From Acidobacteriota bacterium (lineage in GTDB: Bacteria; Acidobacteriota; Blastocatellia; UBA7656), in NCBI GenBank assembly GCA_016201275.1, contig JACQDB010000063.1, positions 1 to 41,284 of the forward strand: a stretch of 41,284 nt of DNA, in the 5' to 3' direction. The notes beneath the pieces are model-generated. The model had not been told where the DNA came from. It made no database searches and saw only the letters and a program-made list of their open reading frames with translations. A program made the position numbers and the translations under genes. How positions within the stretch are numbered: the first letter of the stretch is position 1; every line of letters starts with the position of its first letter. Below, in pieces: positions 15,673 to 24,900 of this stretch.

Positions 15673-16332
15673 CTACCAAACGCTGTGCTTAATCACCTGA
15701 CCGCGAGCCATGTAAACAATCTGCTCGCAAATATTGGTCACATAATCCGCCATGCGCTCCAGGTGTTTAATGACGCCTAGCCATTGGACGCCACGCGCTA
15801 CGGTGGAAGAATCGCGGGTCATCATCTCTATGAGTTCCGCATAACACTGATCATAATAGGCGTCCACTTCATCGTCGTTTTGAATCGTGGCCTGAGCTTT
15901 TTCCGGGTCGCCCGCCGTAAAAGCATCCAGTCCATCAATGAGCATCTTCTGCACGACATGAGCCATTTTCTGAAGATCAAAGGCGAACTCGATGCTCGGT
16001 TCGTTGTTGAGAGAGAGGGCGTGCTTGGCAATGTTGACGGTGTGATCGGCGATACGCTCGACGCTTGGTGCCACCCGCGCCGCAGACACCACAAAGCGCA
16101 AATCGGAGGCGGCGGGTTGCTTGAGTACCAATATATCCACGCACATCTGGTCTATTTCCAACTCAATTTGATCAACGATGTCGTCTTCGCGTATCACGCG
16201 CTCGGCAAGCTCTGAGTCGCGCTCCAGGAGGGCGCGCATGGAAAGCATAATGGCTTTCTCGGCGGCTCCGCCCATCAGCAACAACTTATCCCGCAAGCGA
16301 TGTAAGTCCTCTTCGATTAATCGTTTTTGCAT
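15673..16332 (-). CDS. phoU: phosphate transport regulator PhoU
   Basis: A 219-residue all-helical protein with the two PhoU three-helix bundles; the metal-binding E/DxxxD signatures appear as ERIADH (first bundle) and ERMADY (second bundle), and LERDSELAERVIREDD lies in the first half. PhoU binds PstB and the PhoR kinase and keeps phosphate uptake and the Pho response in check. It is the last gene of pstSCAB-phoU, 26 bp after pstB. The ATG at 16332 is preferred over a TTG that would overlap the pstB stop. Confidence 0.93.
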   Translation of the reverse strand: MQKRLIEEDLHRLRDKLLLMGGAAEKAIMLSMRALLERDSELAERVIREDDIVDQIELEIDQMCVDILVLKQPAASDLRFVVSAARVAPSVERIADHTVNIAKHALSLNNEPSIEFAFDLQKMAHVVQKMLIDGLDAFTAGDPEKAQATIQNDDEVDAYYDQCYAELIEMMTRDSSTVARGVQWLGVIKHLERMADYVTNICEQIVYMARGQVIKHSVW

Positions 16333-16358
16333 ATGCTTTGCCTCACTGATTTTCGGTC

Positions 16359-17213
16359 TCAACCGAATCGCCCGGTGACGTAATCTTCGGTCATCGGTTG
16401 GTCCGGCCTGGTGAATATTTTTTCGGTCTGGTTAAACTCCACCAGTTCGCCCAGCCAGAAGAAGGCCGTCAAGTCCGAGATTCTGGCGGCCTGCTGCATA
16501 TTATGCGTGACGATGACGATAGCGTATTGCTCTTTGAGTTCAACAATCAACTCCTCAATCTTCTGCGTAGCGATTGGATCAAGCGCCGAGCAAGGTTCGT
16601 CCATCAATATGACTTCCGGTGCGACCGCCAGGGCGCGGGCAATACACAAGCGCTGTTGCTGGCCGCCTGACAAGCCGTAGGCCGATTCTTTCAGCCGGTC
16701 CTTCACCTCTTCCCATAATGCCGCAGCTCGCAAACTGGCCTCGACGCGGCTCTCCAACTCGGCTTTTGAATGCGTCAAGTTATTAATCTTGAGACCATAG
16801 GCAACATTGTCGAAGATCGAACGCGGAAAGGGATTCGATTTTTGGAAGACCATGCCGATACGCCGCCGCAACGATACCACATCGGTTCTGGGCGCATAAA
16901 TGTCTTGCCCGTCAAGTTCGACACGCCCTTCGAGCCGGACGTTGGGGATGATGTCATTCATACGGTTCAAGGTACGCAGCAAAGTGGATTTGCCGCACCC
17001 CGATGGACCGATGAACGCCGTGACTTGATGATTCGGTATGGTGAGAGAAATATCTTTCAGGGCGCGTGTTTTGCCATAATAGAAACTGAGATTCGCTATG
17101 CTCATCTTGGCAATCACAGCAGGGTCTTGCCCTCGGATTTCAGCCGCCGCCGATTTTCTCTCTGGAACAGACGGGGTGCTGGCGTTTGGTGAAACCAAGC
17201 TGCCACTTTGCAT
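16359..17213 (-). CDS. pstB: phosphate ABC transporter ATPase PstB
   Basis: A 284-residue ABC ATPase. Walker A is GPSGCGKST, the Q-loop FQKSNPFP is PstB-specific, the signature is LSGGQQQR and Walker [12 protein letters not shown], followed by the switch His in VTHNM. It powers PstCA. GGAAGGAG precedes the ATG at 17213, leaving a ~35-residue Ser/Pro-rich N-terminal extension before the usual start of the fold. The C-terminal GRFG is typical of the family. Confidence 0.95.
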   Translation of the reverse strand: MQSGSLVSPNASTPSVPERKSAAAEIRGQDPAVIAKMSIANLSFYYGKTRALKDISLTIPNHQVTAFIGPSGCGKSTLLRTLNRMNDIIPNVRLEGRVELDGQDIYAPRTDVVSLRRRIGMVFQKSNPFPRSIFDNVAYGLKINNLTHSKAELESRVEASLRAAALWEEVKDRLKESAYGLSGGQQQRLCIARALAVAPEVILMDEPCSALDPIATQKIEELIVELKEQYAIVIVTHNMQQAARISDLTAFFWLGELVEFNQTEKIFTRPDQPMTEDYVTGRFG

Positions 17214-17351
17214 ATTGCGCTCCTTCCTTTGCAACTCCTGTTCATTCATCATAACTTTGGCGCGGCGCAACTCCTTTCCGGTGTGTTGGTGGCTTGGGCT
17301 AGGGGTTACTTGCCGATTCCGCCGCTGATCTTTAACGTGTGGCTTACCGCT

Positions 17352-18188
17352 TCACGCGTGGCGGTTGCGCGTAAATATTTTCACCGCTATGTTGAGCGCC
17401 AGTATCATCCCTACCAGCACCAGCGTTGCCGCCCAAGCCATAGCGTGCCACTCATCATAAGGCGACGCCGCGTAGTAATAGATTTGAAACGTCAGCGATG
17501 CCATAGGGTGCAGTAAATCGGTGCTGAGATAATTCAAACCGAGAGCGGTAAACAGCAAAGGCGCGGTCTCTCCGGCAATGCGCGCCACCGCCAACATAAC
17601 GCCGGTGGCCACGCCACTGGTGGCCGTGCGTAACACGACGCCTATCGTCACCCGCCATCGGGGCGCGCCCAAAGCCAAAGCGGCTTCGCGCAGATTCTGC
17701 GGCACCAAACGAATCATCTCTTCGGTCGTGCGGGCCACGATGGGCGTCATCATAATGGCCAGCGCGACCCCCCCGGCTAAAGCGGAAAAGTGACCCATAG
17801 GCTTCACCATAATCGTCCACACGAAAACCCCTACGACGATAGACGGAACCCCCGTCAAAGTGTCTATGAGAAAGCGCAGCAGGTTGCCGAAGCGATGCGT
17901 GCCGAACTCCGCCAGATACACGCCAGCCAGAATACCCACAGGCACACCGATGAGCGCCCCCAGCGAAATCAGTATCACAGTGCCAACGATGGCATTGGCA
18001 ATGCCGCTATTGGGTTCGCCAATCGGCTTGGGCGTATTGACCAAAAAACTCCAGTTCAACGCACGCACACCATTGGCAACGATGTAGCCCAGAATCACGA
18101 CCAACGCCCCGATTACCAAAAGAGCGCACAACGCGGTCAGCACCGTCATGCTATGGTCAATGAATTTGCGCCAGCGCAGACTATACAT
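17352..18188 (-). CDS. pstA: phosphate ABC transporter permease PstA
   Basis: A 278-residue inner-membrane permease with six hydrophobic segments and the binding-protein-dependent transport motif (EEMIRLVPQNLREAALALGA) that contacts PstB. The start overlaps the end of pstC by 8 bp, indicating translational coupling. The gap to pstB is 138 bp. Confidence 0.94.
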   Translation of the reverse strand: MYSLRWRKFIDHSMTVLTALCALLVIGALVVILGYIVANGVRALNWSFLVNTPKPIGEPNSGIANAIVGTVILISLGALIGVPVGILAGVYLAEFGTHRFGNLLRFLIDTLTGVPSIVVGVFVWTIMVKPMGHFSALAGGVALAIMMTPIVARTTEEMIRLVPQNLREAALALGAPRWRVTIGVVLRTATSGVATGVMLAVARIAGETAPLLFTALGLNYLSTDLLHPMASLTFQIYYYAASPYDEWHAMAWAATLVLVGMILALNIAVKIFTRNRHA

Positions 18189-19203
18189 GGGCAGCGCTCC
18201 GGGAACCGCGTGTTACGCTCCACACCAACAGTCTGGCCAAGGCGTTGATGAGAAAGGTGACGAGGAATAGAATCAGCCCCAACTCGATGAGCGCTTGCAG
18301 GTAGATGTCCGAGGTGGCTTCGGTAAATTCGTTGGCTATGGCGGAAGCGATGGTGAACGAGGGCGCGAACAGCGAGGCGGAAATTTCAGGCCGATTGCCA
18401 ATCAGCATGGTCACCGCCATGGTCTCGCCAATGGCGCGACCGAGACCCAAGATGATGGCTCCGGTAATCCCCGACCGCGCATTTTGCAAAACGATGCGAG
18501 TGGCTTCCCACTTGGTCGCGCCTAGCGCCAAGGCCGCTTCACGCTGCGTACCGGGAACCGCCTTGAGTACATCCGTGGTGACCGCCGTAATAATCGGCAC
18601 GATCATAATTGAAAGAATCAGCCCGGCAGTCAAAAGTCCCAGCCCGTTTTGATTGCCTTGAAAGAAGGGCAAAAACCCCAGCGCCGCTTGCAAGCGCGGA
18701 TAGACCTGATCGCGCAATAGCGGGGCGAGTATGAAGATGCCCCACAAGCCATACACCACCGAAGGAATAGCAGCCAGCAGTTGCACAAGGAAGAGCATCG
18801 GCGGGGACAATGCACGCGGCGCTTTTTCAACCAGAAAAATTGCTACCCCCAAGCTCACGGGAACTGCTATCAGCAAAGCGATAAGCGATGAAATGATGGT
18901 GCCATAAATGAACGGCAGCGCCCCAAACTCACCGCTGACCGGATCCCAAATCGAACGCCAGATAAAACTGAAACCGAATTTCTGGAAAGACAACCTTGAA
19001 TTGAGCGCCATCTCTACCATCATCAGCACCACCAGCCCAGCGATGGCGAGAGCGAAAAACAGCGTCGTGGTTTGAAAGAGCGGGTCGCCCAAACGCGACC
19101 ACTTGCCTCTAGCTGTACCGCTGAGGTTTGGTGGCGGTACAGACTCTGGCAGTTTGTCCGAGCCTTGTAATTCAGCAGCCTTGGAATTTGTCCCTGTCAA
19201 CAT
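18181..19203 (-). CDS. pstC: phosphate ABC transporter permease PstC
   Basis: A 340-residue permease pairing with PstA. Six or more membrane helices are visible, with the EAA-loop sequence LKAVPGTQREAALALGATKW and the PstC-typical VEKAPRAL and GLWGIF motifs. A hydrophilic N-terminus of ~45 residues precedes the first helix. The ATG at 19203 is preferred; a TTG at 19236 would place the start inside an inverted repeat, and neither has a strong ribosome site. A 448-bp repeat-bearing gap separates it from pstS. Confidence 0.92.
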   Translation of the reverse strand: MLTGTNSKAAELQGSDKLPESVPPPNLSGTARGKWSRLGDPLFQTTTLFFALAIAGLVVLMMVEMALNSRLSFQKFGFSFIWRSIWDPVSGEFGALPFIYGTIISSLIALLIAVPVSLGVAIFLVEKAPRALSPPMLFLVQLLAAIPSVVYGLWGIFILAPLLRDQVYPRLQAALGFLPFFQGNQNGLGLLTAGLILSIMIVPIITAVTTDVLKAVPGTQREAALALGATKWEATRIVLQNARSGITGAIILGLGRAIGETMAVTMLIGNRPEISASLFAPSFTIASAIANEFTEATSDIYLQALIELGLILFLVTFLINALARLLVWSVTRGSRSAAHV

Positions 19204-19228
19204 GGTTTTCAATGTCGCGTTTTGGTGC

Positions 19229-19307
19229 TGTTGCAAAAATTAGGATGCGGTAAGAAAATACCCAATAAAAACAAGCATTTTTCGCTGCCCTGATTATTTT
19301 TGCAACA
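19229..19307. repeat. 12-bp inverted repeat upstream of pstC
   Basis: TGTTGCAAAAAT (19229-19240) and its complement (19296-19307) flank a 55-bp AT-rich spacer. It lies in the transcribed gap between pstS and pstC and could stabilise the pstS message. Confidence 0.5.
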
Positions 19308-19422
19308 TGATCCGCGTTTTCAATGCCGCCGCTTTTCTGGCGGTCAAGCCGCTACCACTTCACCAAGCTGCACCGCTTGTGGGAGGCTTCTGCTCGCTTT
19401 CATACAGAAAAAATATCATGCC

Positions 19423-19513
19423 GTTGAGAGGCGGTTTCCGACCGCCAGAATTTGCGGTTGGAGACCGCCTCTCAACCAGGTGTTGTAGCCGTAGGCAAAT
19501 AAAATTCGCTATA
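19423..19513. repeat. TATAGCG-family palindromic repeat, partial copy 2
   Basis: The hairpin GTTGAGAGGCGGT...ACCGCCTCTCAAC and the right end through CGCTATA are present; the left TATAGCG terminus is missing. A second ATCGCTATATATG follows, 14 bp on, as if the end were duplicated. Confidence 0.65.
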
Positions 19514-19560
19514 TATCAAATGAAAATCGCTATATATGATTTTATTTTCTACCTCGCCTT

Positions 19561-19687
19561 TAGAGCGGTTTGTGTTTGAGATTACGGAAACCTCAAACCC
19601 GTTGAGCGGCGGTCGAAGACCTTCGTGCGGTCGAAGACCACTGCTCAACGATAGCGCGTTCCATACACACCTATGCAAACCGCTCTA
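19561..19687 (+). mobile_element. CTAG element (MITE-like), copy B, at the pstS stop
   Basis: Ends TAGAGCGGTTTG and CAAACCGCTCTA are perfect inverted repeats. The interior matches copy A. The right-hand CTAG contains the TAG stop codon of pstS, so the element sits immediately behind the gene; the left CTAG has changed to TTAG. Confidence 0.8.
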
Positions 19688-20770
19688 GTTTGCGCGCAGT
19701 GGTTTGCCCTGATGGGTTATCAATTTGATTTTCTGTTCCGCCTTCGCCACCACTTCCTGCGGCAACGGGGCATAGAGCAGACCCTTCGCCAATTGCTGGC
19801 CATCGTGAATGGCCCACCAGAGAAAATCTACCAGTGCCTTGCCCTTTACGGCATCCTGTTGATCTTTGTAAACCAGAAAATAGGTGAACGAAGAAATCGG
19901 ATAGGCGTCCTTGCCTGGCGCATTGGTGATTGAGACGCGTAAATCATCCGGCATCTGCATCGCCGCGCCCGCCGCCGCTGCGGTAATCGAGTCAAGCGAC
20001 GGACGAATAAATTCACCCGCAGAATTTTTGATCCAGGCATACGGCAGCTTGTTTTGCTCGGCATAAATCAGTTCAACATAACCTATCGAGTAGGGCGTCT
20101 GTTTGACTTGACCGGTGACTCCTTCATTGCCTTTCGCGCCCAAGCCAACAGGCCAGTTGACCGACGTACCTGCGCCCACTTTCTCTTTCCACTCCGAGCT
20201 TACTTTCGAGAGATAATCTGTCCATACATAAGTGGTGCCGCTACCATCCGAGCGATGGACAACGGTAATCTCTTTGTCCGGCAAACTCACACCGGCGTTG
20301 GTGGAGGCGATCATAGCGTCGTTCCACTTGGTAACTTTTCCTAAAAAAATTGCCGCCAAAGCGTCAGGAGCCAATTTCAAGTCGGCTTGAACACCGGGCA
20401 AGTTGTAGGTTATGACATCAGCACCCAAGACCGTCGGTATATGAAGAATCTCACCGGGAGCCGCTTTCAATTCTTCATCCTTCATCGGCGCATCAGAGCC
20501 ACCGAAATCAACCGTCCGAGCCGTAATTTGCTTGATGCCGCCGCCAGAGCCTATAGACTGATAGTCGAATCTGGCAGTGGGAGTAATCTTATTGTATTCG
20601 CTGAACCATTTTTGATAGAGCGGATTCGGAAACGTCGCGCCCGCGCCTTGCAAGCGAACTTCGGAAGAACCGGGGTTGGTTGAAGAGTTACAGCCGACTA
20701 ATGACAGCGCCAGAAATCCGCTGATAAACAGTATCGAAATTTCTCGCGCTACTCGAATGACATTAAACAT
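19685..20770 (-). CDS. pstS: phosphate-binding lipoprotein PstS
   Basis: A 361-residue periplasmic phosphate-binding protein and receptor for PstCAB. The N-terminal helix ends in the lipobox LVGC (C27), so it is a lipoprotein. The family hallmark GAGATFPNPLYQKW follows at about 42-55; the phosphate-binding loops SDAPM and HRSDGSGTTYVW are present. GGAGG upstream of the ATG supports the start. The stop codon lies in the inverted end of a CTAG element. A four-repeat Pho box and a -10 box precede it, so phosphate starvation control is likely. Confidence 0.95.
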   Translation of the reverse strand: MFNVIRVAREISILFISGFLALSLVGCNSSTNPGSSEVRLQGAGATFPNPLYQKWFSEYNKITPTARFDYQSIGSGGGIKQITARTVDFGGSDAPMKDEELKAAPGEILHIPTVLGADVITYNLPGVQADLKLAPDALAAIFLGKVTKWNDAMIASTNAGVSLPDKEITVVHRSDGSGTTYVWTDYLSKVSSEWKEKVGAGTSVNWPVGLGAKGNEGVTGQVKQTPYSIGYVELIYAEQNKLPYAWIKNSAGEFIRPSLDSITAAAAGAAMQMPDDLRVSITNAPGKDAYPISSFTYFLVYKDQQDAVKGKALVDFLWWAIHDGQQLAKGLLYAPLPQEVVAKAEQKIKLITHQGKPLRAN

Positions 20771-20816
20771 GATGGAAGCCTCCTGCGCTTTGGCAATGAA
20801 TTAACTCCAAATACGC

Positions 20817-20870
20817 AGTATAGGAAGGCGAGGTGAAACCAATGTGAATTTTAAGTTAATTTCATGTTAA
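20817..20870 (-). promoter_or_regulatory. Pho box and -10 box of the pst operon
   Basis: On the minus strand four hexamers, TTAACA, TTAACT, TTCACA and TTCACC, begin exactly 11 bp apart (plus-strand positions 20865-20870, 20854-20859, 20843-20848, 20832-20837). A -10 box TATACT (20822-20817) follows 9 bp after the last repeat. This is the layout of PhoB/PhoP-activated promoters. Confidence 0.8.
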
Positions 20871-21003
20871 TTCCCTTCCTGCCCGAAAGCGCCTTCTCGC
20901 AAGTGATGGAAACGCTCTTTGGTCCGCAATCGTTGCACCGCATCTCCTGATAGTCAGCGCCAACTTCAGTCCTCCTCTGGCTCTAACTTCGGCCTCAACT
21001 CAT

Positions 21004-21023
21004 ATATCCGCTTTTACGGATGT
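21004..21023. promoter_or_regulatory. probable ArsR operator before arsR
   Basis: ATATCCGCTTTTACGGATGT shares 14 of 20 positions with the perfect palindrome before arsI. It lies about 70-90 bp upstream of the chosen arsR start, consistent with autoregulation. The minus-strand -35/-10 boxes seen at arsI are not kept here. Confidence 0.65.
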
Positions 21024-21093
21024 ATTTTTTTTCGACGCTGCAAATATATTCGCCAAGACTTATATGAAAGGTTGTGGTAAACTAATTTCTGCT

Positions 21094-21597
21094 ATGTCAG
21101 GAAAAGCGAAAGGGTTTGAAATCGAGAATCTGTTCAGCGCCTTGGCTGACCGTACACGCCTGCGTTTATTGAGTTTAATGGCTGATGGTGAAGTTTGCGT
21201 CTGTTTCTTCGTAGAAGTTTTGAAGCAGAGTCAGCCGAAGATTTCGCGCCATCTGGCGTATCTGCGAAACGCTGGAGTGGTGGCCGCCAGACGGGACGGC
21301 AAATGGATACACTATCGCATTATTGAGCCTGCGGACGAATACCTAGCGCACATCTTCCGCGCAGTCCGCACCTGGCTTGCTCAAGACCCAGAGATGAAGC
21401 GCGACCGCGAGCGGCTGGAAAAGGTTTGTTGCGGGGTGCGCGTTCCTGTGGCCTTGAAACGTGCGCCGCTGCCGATAGGTTTGCGGAACCGACAGGAAGC
21501 CGACCGTTCTGAACCAACCGTGGCGGAGGACGAGACCTATCCGGCGCAGCGGCGCAACCCTTCAACAACGGACTCAAGCTGGCTTGATTACGATTAG
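21094..21597 (+). CDS. arsR: ArsR-family arsenic-responsive repressor
   Basis: A winged-helix repressor of about 167 residues. The domain runs LFSALADRTRLRLLSLM to the wing RRDGKWIHYRI, with recognition helix QSQPKISRHLAYLRNAGV. The metal-binding motif on helix 3 is EVCVCFF, the two-Cys ArsR signature, and a further CC pair (KVCCGVRV) follows. The family usually ends near 110 residues; here a ~60-residue polar tail is added. An ATG at 21064 is also in frame, but it is not conserved in the decayed copy near arsI, whereas the sequence just before ATG 21094 is. It is likely to control both itself and arsI-arsM-arsC about 8 kb away. Confidence 0.88.
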   Translation: MSGKAKGFEIENLFSALADRTRLRLLSLMADGEVCVCFFVEVLKQSQPKISRHLAYLRNAGVVAARRDGKWIHYRIIEPADEYLAHIFRAVRTWLAQDPEMKRDRERLEKVCCGVRVPVALKRAPLPIGLRNRQEADRSEPTVAEDETYPAQRRNPSTTDSSWLDYD

Positions 21598-21661
21598 CGC
21601 GGCTTGCTCCGGCGCGTCCTCCGACACATGAACTTCCCCCAAGCCAGCGGTTGCCTGTTCA

Positions 21662-21778
21662 TATAGCGGGTTGCAGAGGTGTGCGCTTGGTTGAGAGGCA
21701 GTCTCCGACCATCGCATGGCGGTCACAGACCGCCTCTCAATCAAGTGTTGTGGTCGTGGGCAAATGAACTTCGCTATA
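21662..21778. repeat. TATAGCG-family palindromic repeat, copy 3
   Basis: Complete ends TATAGCG and CGCTATA with the central TTGAGAGGC...GCCTCTCAA hairpin. It is about 20 bp longer in the middle than the copy at arsC, with an extra CCGACCATCGCATGGCGG segment. Confidence 0.75.
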
Positions 21779-21785
21779 AAAACGT

Positions 21786-21820
21786 AAGAGGTCGGAGAGA
21801 ATTATTCTCTCCGACCTCTT
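21786..21820. terminator. bidirectional terminator between arsR and TonB receptor
   Basis: AAGAGGTCGGAGAGAAT (21786-21802) pairs perfectly with ATTCTCTCCGACCTCTT (21804-21820). The plus strand continues TTA, and the minus strand continues with ACGTTTTTATAG, a T-run. It separates two convergent genes. Confidence 0.7.
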
Positions 21821-21845
21821 TTAGATCAATTTGCGATTGCTTGCA

Positions 21846-21870
21846 CGGGCGACCCTGTGAAGGTCGCCCG
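21846..21870. repeat. CGGGCGACC hairpin
   Basis: CGGGCGACC and GGTCGCCCG flank a 7-base loop. It equals the core hairpin of the GGATGAAAT family (11181-11292) but lacks the family's ends. Confidence 0.6.
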
Positions 21871-21922
21871 TACCGGACTTTGCAAGGCGCGCCAAGACTT
21901 CAAGCTTGCTGCGCCGGAATGC

Positions 21923-24900
21923 TCAGAACGTATAGCGCAAGGCGAATTGAATTTGGCGATTGGTGCCTAGTCCTACGGTGCGTTCGACCGTGCGATTCAG
22001 CACGCCGAAGTTGCCTGCTGCAGCAGCGCTGAAGGCTTGGCCGGGCTGCAACTGATTCGTGCCGGTTCCCAAAGCATTCGGCAGCGTCGTTGGCGGGTTG
22101 CTGAAATTGGTTTTATTGAAGAGGTTGAAAACTTCAGCGCGAAATTCCAGATGCGACGATTCGGTAAGCGCAAATTTCTTATTGAAAATCATATCGAACT
22201 GGGTGAAGCCCGGTCCGCGTAAGGCATTGCGCGTCAAGTTGCCATAGGTGCCGGGTTGCGGAATGGCAAAGGCCGCAGGGTTCAAAAACGCACGGTCTTT
22301 ATCAAGATACGGATTCACGCCGGGAATCAAATCCGGGCGACGAACATTTCGCGAAGCGCCGCCGCCCGGCGTGTTGAGGATCGCCGTGCGCCCCGCTGCT
22401 GGACTGCTGAACACCTTGCCGGTCGCGTCCACATAAACCACATCGGGGCGAACAACGCGAATCTCCAGCGGCAGTCCGGCTCTGGCGTTGAGAATCGCGC
22501 CCAGTTCCCAGCCGCCCAGCAACGCCTGCCCCACGCCTTTCAAGTTGCTCAACAAAGCGCGCCCCTTGCCTATAGGCAGCGCATAAATGGCGCTCAAGTT
22601 AAAGGTGTGGCGGACATCGAAATTGTTATAGCCGTTGTCGTAATCGAAATCGGCGACTCTGCCGCCAACCGGTGCCTCTTTAGCAAAACGCGCCAAGTTA
22701 CCGGAAGTCAAAGCTTCGTTCGCCCCTGCCGTGTTGCCATAACTTTTCGATAAGGTGTATTGCGAATTCAGCGTCAGGCCACTGTTGAAGCGGCGCGCCA
22801 GCGATACTTGCAAGGCGTTATAGCTGTCGTGGCCGCCGCTGGTTTTATAATCAATCTCTGCGAAAGGCCGTAAAATCGTGTTGCCCTGCACAATGTCAAA
22901 CTCGCGTATGACGATGGCATTGCCTGCCGAGTTGGGGTTGGTGCGAACGGCAACAATTTGATTGGCGACACTACGCAGAAACAGATTTCGCCCCTGGCTG
23001 CCAACGTAAGCGGTGGTCAACACCATTTTATAGAACAGCTCTTGCTGCAAGGAAAAGCTGTATTGATAGACGCGCTCAGGCACTTGGTAATCCGGCGCAT
23101 AGGCACGCGGTTGATACTGGCGATTATTGGGATTGTTGACGAAGTTGGCAATCAACGTATTGACATCGGCAGGAAAAGCGCCGCCGGAAAGCGTGGTGCT
23201 GATGCGATCACTTTCAATCGGTTGAATCAGGTCTTCGGTCTGCCCTGGGCCGTTGTAGATACCAAAGCCGCCACGCAGCACGGTTCTGCCGCCGCCAAAG
23301 AAACCGCTAGCGCCGGGGCTGGGCGACCAGGTTAAGGCGAGGCGCGGACCGAAATTGTTCGTCTTCGAGTGATAGGCATCCCGGTTCGGCGGCAGGAGGA
23401 TGCCTTTGGTGATGTCAAACTGCACGTTCAATCCCCGCGCTTCTCTGAGCGGCGTGTAATACTCGTAGCGCAAGCCGTAACTCAAGGTCAGATTCGGCCT
23501 CAATTTCCATTCATCCTGAGCATAGCCTATATAGTATTCCTGTTCGGCTTTGCGAGTGCCGACCGCGCCGTTATTGAAGACCGACGGGGCGCTCACATCA
23601 CCCAAAAGTTGAATGGATTGGGCGCGATTTGCCAGAAAATCATTGAGATTGGAGAAGGTATAGGTGATGCCGCCCAGCCGGTCGGTATAAAGGCGCAGCA
23701 GGCGCGTTTCCACTCCGAACTTGACATTGTGACTGCCTTTGACCCAATTCAGATTATCTATGAAGGAAATCGAATACGGCGTGTAGGGCGCGCCGCGTCC
23801 GTTGGTAGCGCTGTTTTGGCGCAACAGGCCGCCGGGTACGGCGATGCCGGAGGTGGAGCCTTGTCCGGCGATGCCGGTGTTGGCGACGCTGCCGCTGAGG
23901 TTGACGGTGAGGTTGGAAAAGTCTATGCCGTTGATGACTGGCGCAACGCCATTGACCCGGGTGAGCGCGCCGTTATAACCAAGTTTGAACTCATTGATCA
24001 GCGTCGCGCCGAGAGCAGATTGCAGCGCGACGACGCCGTTTTGCGGAATCGCACGCACCACAGCGCGGCGTCCGGTGACGCCTTCCGGCTGGTTGTTATC
24101 GCCCTGATCGCGGAAGAAGCGCGCATAGACCGAATGCTTTTCGTTGAAGCGATAATCGAAGCGCAGGCCAACGGAATTTTCATTGACATTGTTGCTGGCA
24201 TTCAATTGTGCGATGTCAAAATCGGGATTGGTCGAAGCGCCCGCCAGTATGACCGTGCCGGGGCCGCGAAAACCGTCCAGCAAAGGGCGTATGGCCGGAA
24301 CCGCACGGGCAAAGACGTTGGTACTCGGCACGGCTTCGACAAAGTTGATGCCCGAACGCAGGCGATAGCCTTCGTAGTTGAAAAAGAAGAAGAATTTATT
24401 TTTGAAAATCGGGCCGCCCACCGAGCCACCGAACTGATTCAAGCGCAATTTGGATTTTCCCGTCAGATCAAAAAAGTTGCGCGCATCCAGTGCTTCGTTT
24501 CGCAGGTATTCAAAGAGCGAGCCGTGCAATTGATTGCCGCCCGATTTGGTGACGACGCTGATTTGACCGCCGGTTCCCGTGCCGAATTCAGCCGGGTAGT
24601 TATTGGAATCCACGCGAAATTCCTGCACATTTTCCAGGCTCGATTGCAGACGGAAGGGCGAAGGGATTTCGCCGTTCAGGTTGCCCGGAGCCGCGTCAAT
24701 GATGGCGGTGCCTTCGATCCCATCAAAGCGTATAGCGTTTTGTTGGAGCGCACGACCGCTGAAACGTATATCGCCAAACGTACCAGAGCCGCTGTTGAGC
24801 GAGCCGGGCGCTTGCAGATACAGTTGCGACAGTTGCCGACCATTGATCGGCAGGCCGCTGACTTCGCGTTCGTTGACATTGGCCCCGATGCGGGCGGAAC

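Noticed and set aside
19307-19579. 90-codon plus-strand frame in the pstS-pstC gap
   Set aside because: It is built largely from a TATAGCG-family repeat and has no ribosome site.
20994-21063. Minus-strand ars promoter driving pstS from the arsR control region
   Set aside because: The -35 and -10 boxes that are perfect at arsI are degenerate here (TTGGCG, and a T-tract in place of the -10), while pstS has its own Pho box and -10.
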